Under the pieces are notes generated by a model. It saw only the letters and a list, made by a program, of their open reading frames with translations. It was not told the origin of the DNA and ran no database searches. Shown here piece after piece: positions 63,305 through 64,000 of a DNA stretch of 64,000 nt. Position 1 is the stretch's first letter. Every line of letters begins with the position of its first letter. Where the stretch lies: the NCBI RefSeq assembly GCF_009765995.1, contig NZ_LMUI01000030.1, forward strand, positions 62,001-126,000, read 5' to 3'. Both the position numbers and the translations under genes were made by a program. Source of the DNA: Methylocapsa sp. S129. GTDB lineage: Bacteria > Pseudomonadota > Alphaproteobacteria > Rhizobiales > Beijerinckiaceae.

Positions 63305-64000
63305 TTATTCGGCGGCGATCGAGACGAGCGCATTCGAGGCGGGCCGATCGCCGGGATCGGCGCCCTGCGCGCGCAGCTTCGCCTGCAGTTTGGCGACATC
63401 GACGCGATCGACTCCGACATTGGCGTCGAGCGCGAGGGCGGCGGCGACGCCCGCCGCCTCGCCCATCGCCATGCAGGGCGGAATCTCGCGCGAGCTGCGC
63501 TGCGCCGACGAGGTCGCCGAATAATGCCGGCCGGCGACCAGCAATTGGCCGACATCGCGCGGCAGCATGGTGCGGTAGGGATAATAATAATCGCGGCCGC
63601 GCGCGACGCTGTCGGGGAAATGCCGCCGCTGCGCCACGTCTTCCTTACTCATGACATAAACGCCGTCGAGCAGGCGCGTCTGGCGGATGCCGATCTGCGG
63701 CGCGACATCGACCACGAAGGCCTGCTCGAATCCGGGCAGCTTTTCGCGCACGAAGGCGACAAGCGCCGCGATGCGTTCGCGCCCCAGGAAATCGGCGCGG
63801 GTAAGATCCTCGACGCTGATTCCGTCAAGACCCGCCATATGCGGGCAATTGCACCAGACGATGCCGGGCAGCGGCGTCTTCAGCCACCATTTGTCCCACG
63901 AACCCGCCATGATCTTCTTGGCCTCGCGGTCGATCGCATTGAAGGCGGCGGGCTGCTCATATTCGAAGCGCTCGGCTTCTTCAGTGTCGACGCCGCCAAG
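63305..64000 (-). CDS. FAD-dependent oxidoreductase, C-terminal part (5' end outside window)
   Basis: 232 residues are visible; the frame stays open to base 64000 (reading GGVDTEEAERFEYEQPAAFN upstream of the ATG at 63910), so the gene runs off the window. The C-terminal VGQLLVAGRHYSATSSAQRS, REIPPCMAMGEAAGVAAALA is typical of FAD_oxidored-type (pfam12831) proteins, where it closes the FAD site. DYYYPYRTMLPRD and the GIRQTRLLDGVYVMSKED segment fit the same group. It is upstream of the CoA-transferase by 12 bases and so in its operon. Substrate unknown. Confidence 0.82.
   Translation of the reverse strand, partial: LGGVDTEEAERFEYEQPAAFNAIDREAKKIMAGSWDKWWLKTPLPGIVWCNCPHMAGLDGISVEDLTRADFLGRERIAALVAFVREKLPGFEQAFVVDVAPQIGIRQTRLLDGVYVMSKEDVAQRRHFPDSVARGRDYYYPYRTMLPRDVGQLLVAGRHYSATSSAQRSSREIPPCMAMGEAAGVAAALALDANVGVDRVDVAKLQAKLRAQGADPGDRPASNALVSIAAE

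Overview
The window is GC-rich, densely coded DNA from an alphaproteobacterium, most likely Hyphomicrobiales (rhizobia / Beijerinckiaceae-like). The signs are an rhizobial-type flagellar gene order (flhA-fliR followed by small accessory genes), an Ery-type polyol locus, glutathione-dependent formaldehyde detoxification (gfa), SfnB-type sulfur genes and tight ATGA/GTGA gene overlaps. The genus is inference. I see no phage, IS element, integrase, CRISPR array or rRNA. There is one tRNA, Gly(GCC).

Layout. (1) 1-4066, plus strand: end of a flagellar operon (flhA 3' part, fliR, a coiled-coil protein, rod-binding protein, FlgN-like and FliL-like proteins). (2) 4308-6294, minus: a Tat-exported NHL propeller protein and gfa. 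(3) 6667-14538, minus: mdtABC-type RND efflux system, one pump subunit carrying an unusual Ser/Thr/Ala-rich insert. (4) 14722-17544: tRNA-Gly and a divergent LysR/MFS pair that share a 20-bp direct repeat. (5) 17572-19206: TpsB outer-membrane transporter without an adjacent exoprotein.

(6) 19444-29197: glycan island. rfbF and rfbG make CDP-4-keto-6-deoxyglucose. They are translationally coupled to a split two-subunit transketolase, an SDR epimerase/reductase, a GtrA-type flippase, two methyltransferases and a GtrB/ArnC-like glycosyltransferase. A divergent, AT-richer 684-aa polytopic protein is a GT-C/GtrC-like candidate. I infer synthesis of a C2-branched, possibly methylated 6-deoxy sugar, attached to a surface glycan by a Gtr-type three-component system.

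(7) 29290-44484: polyol catabolism. EryD-like regulator, Tat-exported binding protein, two permeases and two mutually different ATPases, EryA, a 2-hydroxyacid dehydrogenase, GlpD/EryB, a class II aldolase, a second FGGY kinase and a HAD phosphatase lie on the minus strand; EryC is divergent. This is an erythritol-type operon with extra enzymes, and the two terminal isomerases are absent.

(8) 44536-64000: probable organosulfur island. NtaA/DszA-type and DmoA-type flavin monooxygenases, two SfnB-like dehydrogenases, a LivK-LivHM-LivG-LivF-like ABC importer, the Avi_7169/Avi_7170/KPN_01858 trio, a beta-carbonic-anhydrase-like protein and a ferredoxin/enoyl-CoA hydratase/CoA-transferase/FAD-oxidoreductase module. 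The two main plus-strand units (livK and sfnB) share a TAGACAATAT promoter element. A 16-codon copy of the monooxygenase N-terminus and a truncated dioxygenase fragment show recent rearrangement.
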